Shown here one piece after another: positions 14,383-15,121 of a stretch of DNA of 15,121 nucleotides. The notes under the pieces are model-generated. The model made no database searches and was not told the origin of the DNA. It saw only the letters and a program-made list of their open reading frames with translations. Position numbers and translations under genes: made by a program. Position 1 is the first letter of the stretch, and each line of letters starts with the position of its first letter. The stretch is from Sulfurimonas sp. (lineage in GTDB: Bacteria; Campylobacterota; Campylobacteria; Campylobacterales; Sulfurimonadaceae): the NCBI GenBank assembly GCA_015487435.1, contig WFPU01000254.1:1-15121 (forward strand), given 5' to 3'.

Positions 14383-15121
14383 AACATGGTGCAAATATTT
14401 ATAAATACAGTTCTAAAATCTCTTGTAACCCCAATGAGATTTTAGATTTTTCATCAAATATCAATTCTTTTCATCCAAAAATTGATATAACACTAACAAA
14501 TGATATGTTAGTAAGATATAGCGATAACAGTTATACAAATTTAAAATCAGCAATTTCCAAAAAATATGAGATAAAAAAATCTCAAATGGCACTTTACAAT
14601 GGTGCAACTTCTGCAATATATGAGCTCTTTAAAAGCAGCTCAAAAATTCTAAAAGAAAAAAAAGTTTATCTTTATGCGCCATTATATGGAGAGTATGAAG
14701 AAGCGATTCCTAAAGATAAAAAAATCATTAAAATAAATCGCTTTAAAAATTTAGATATAGAGCCTAAAAAGAACTCAATTGTTATTTTTGTAAATCCATC
14801 AACTCCAGACGCAACTTACTACAATTTAGAAAATCTATTTAGCCTTTGGAAGAGAAAAAATTGCACAATAGTCCTTGATGAATCATTTTTGGAGTTTCAA
14901 AATCTAAAATCTTTTAGAGATCAAATCAATAACTACAAAAAATTATATGTTATTCAGTCATTTTCTAAATTTCACAGCTGTGCTGGTATCAGAATAGGTG
15001 CTATTTTTTCACATAAAAGTAATATTTCAAAACTAAAAACTCCTTTATGGAACCTGTCCTCATTTGATTCAATATTTTTAGAAAAAAGGCTTTTAGATGA
15101 AAATTTTGATAAAAAAAGCAA
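14379..15121 (+). CDS. cobD: CobD-type threonine-phosphate decarboxylase (partial, cut by window end)
   Basis: The first 247 residues of a PLP enzyme of aminotransferase fold I, continuing beyond the window. CobD decarboxylates L-threonine O-3-phosphate to (R)-1-aminopropan-2-ol phosphate, the linker of the cobamide nucleotide loop. The N-terminus KHGANIYKYSSK...ILDFSSNINSFHP matches the CobD opening HGGN...DFSANINP. Further landmarks are NPSTPDATYY (139-148) in place of NPNNPTG, LDESFLEF (166-173) with PLP-binding Asp167, and SFSKFHSCAGIRIG (194-207) with the Schiff-base Lys197 and Arg205. Histidinol-phosphate aminotransferase is the nearest alternative, but this N-terminus and context favour CobD. 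Related CobD of Sulfurospirillum acts on serine phosphate, so substrate is open. The start overlaps the kinase stop by 4 bp. Confidence 0.85.
   Translation, partial: MKHGANIYKYSSKISCNPNEILDFSSNINSFHPKIDITLTNDMLVRYSDNSYTNLKSAISKKYEIKKSQMALYNGATSAIYELFKSSSKILKEKKVYLYAPLYGEYEEAIPKDKKIIKINRFKNLDIEPKKNSIVIFVNPSTPDATYYNLENLFSLWKRKNCTIVLDESFLEFQNLKSFRDQINNYKKLYVIQSFSKFHSCAGIRIGAIFSHKSNISKLKTPLWNLSSFDSIFLEKRLLDENFDKKS

Noticed and set aside
1..15121. tRNA, rRNA or CRISPR arrays
   Set aside because: No cloverleaf, ribosomal segment or regularly spaced direct repeats were seen; the only repeats are the inverted pair and the short ACTAAC tract.

Overview
The window is AT-rich, densely packed bacterial DNA devoted almost entirely to cobamide (vitamin B12) biosynthesis and uptake. 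Low GC, short overlapping genes, anaerobic-type (early cobalt insertion) cbi enzymes and a TonB-dependent receptor with a periplasmic binding protein point to a Gram-negative anaerobe or microaerophile. I infer Campylobacterota (Sulfurimonas/Sulfurospirillum/Arcobacter-like) from composition and protein style, but the sequence alone does not prove it.

Left part, minus strand (150-6668): seven genes run leftward in the order cbiA, cbiC, a [2Fe-2S] thioredoxin-like ferredoxin, cbiD, a cbiE-cbiT fusion, cbiF and cbiG. From cbiC onward neighbours overlap or nearly touch. They cover C11 and C1 methylation, ring-contraction hydrolysis, C5/C15 methylation with decarboxylation, methyl migration and a,c-amidation. 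Genes for CbiL, CbiH and CbiJ are not in the window.

Middle (6707-8236): cbiK, the cobaltochelatase, is divergent from cbiA with only 38 bp between them. It converges on a CbiM-type cobalt-uptake membrane protein, and a strong intrinsic terminator for the minus-strand cbiM transcript lies at the junction.

Right part, plus strand (8237-15121): a 437-bp gap holds the cbiM promoter, a folded leader-like RNA region (a possible but unproven B12 riboswitch) and a palindromic repeat element. An operon for corrinoid uptake follows: btuB (outer-membrane receptor), btuF (binding protein), btuD (ATPase), btuC (permease) and a 10-cysteine small protein. A perfect 52-bp copy of part of the repeat lies in opposite orientation after this operon, so the uptake operon is bracketed by inverted repeats. 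Last come a kinase of the type II homoserine kinase/APH fold and, overlapping it by 4 bp, a CobD-type PLP decarboxylase cut by the window edge.

Together the genes import cobalt and corrinoids, insert cobalt into sirohydrochlorin, build the corrin ring and begin the nucleotide-loop linker. The most interesting inference is that the kinase next to cobD makes L-threonine phosphate (or serine phosphate), the job done by the unrelated GHMP kinase PduX in Salmonella.
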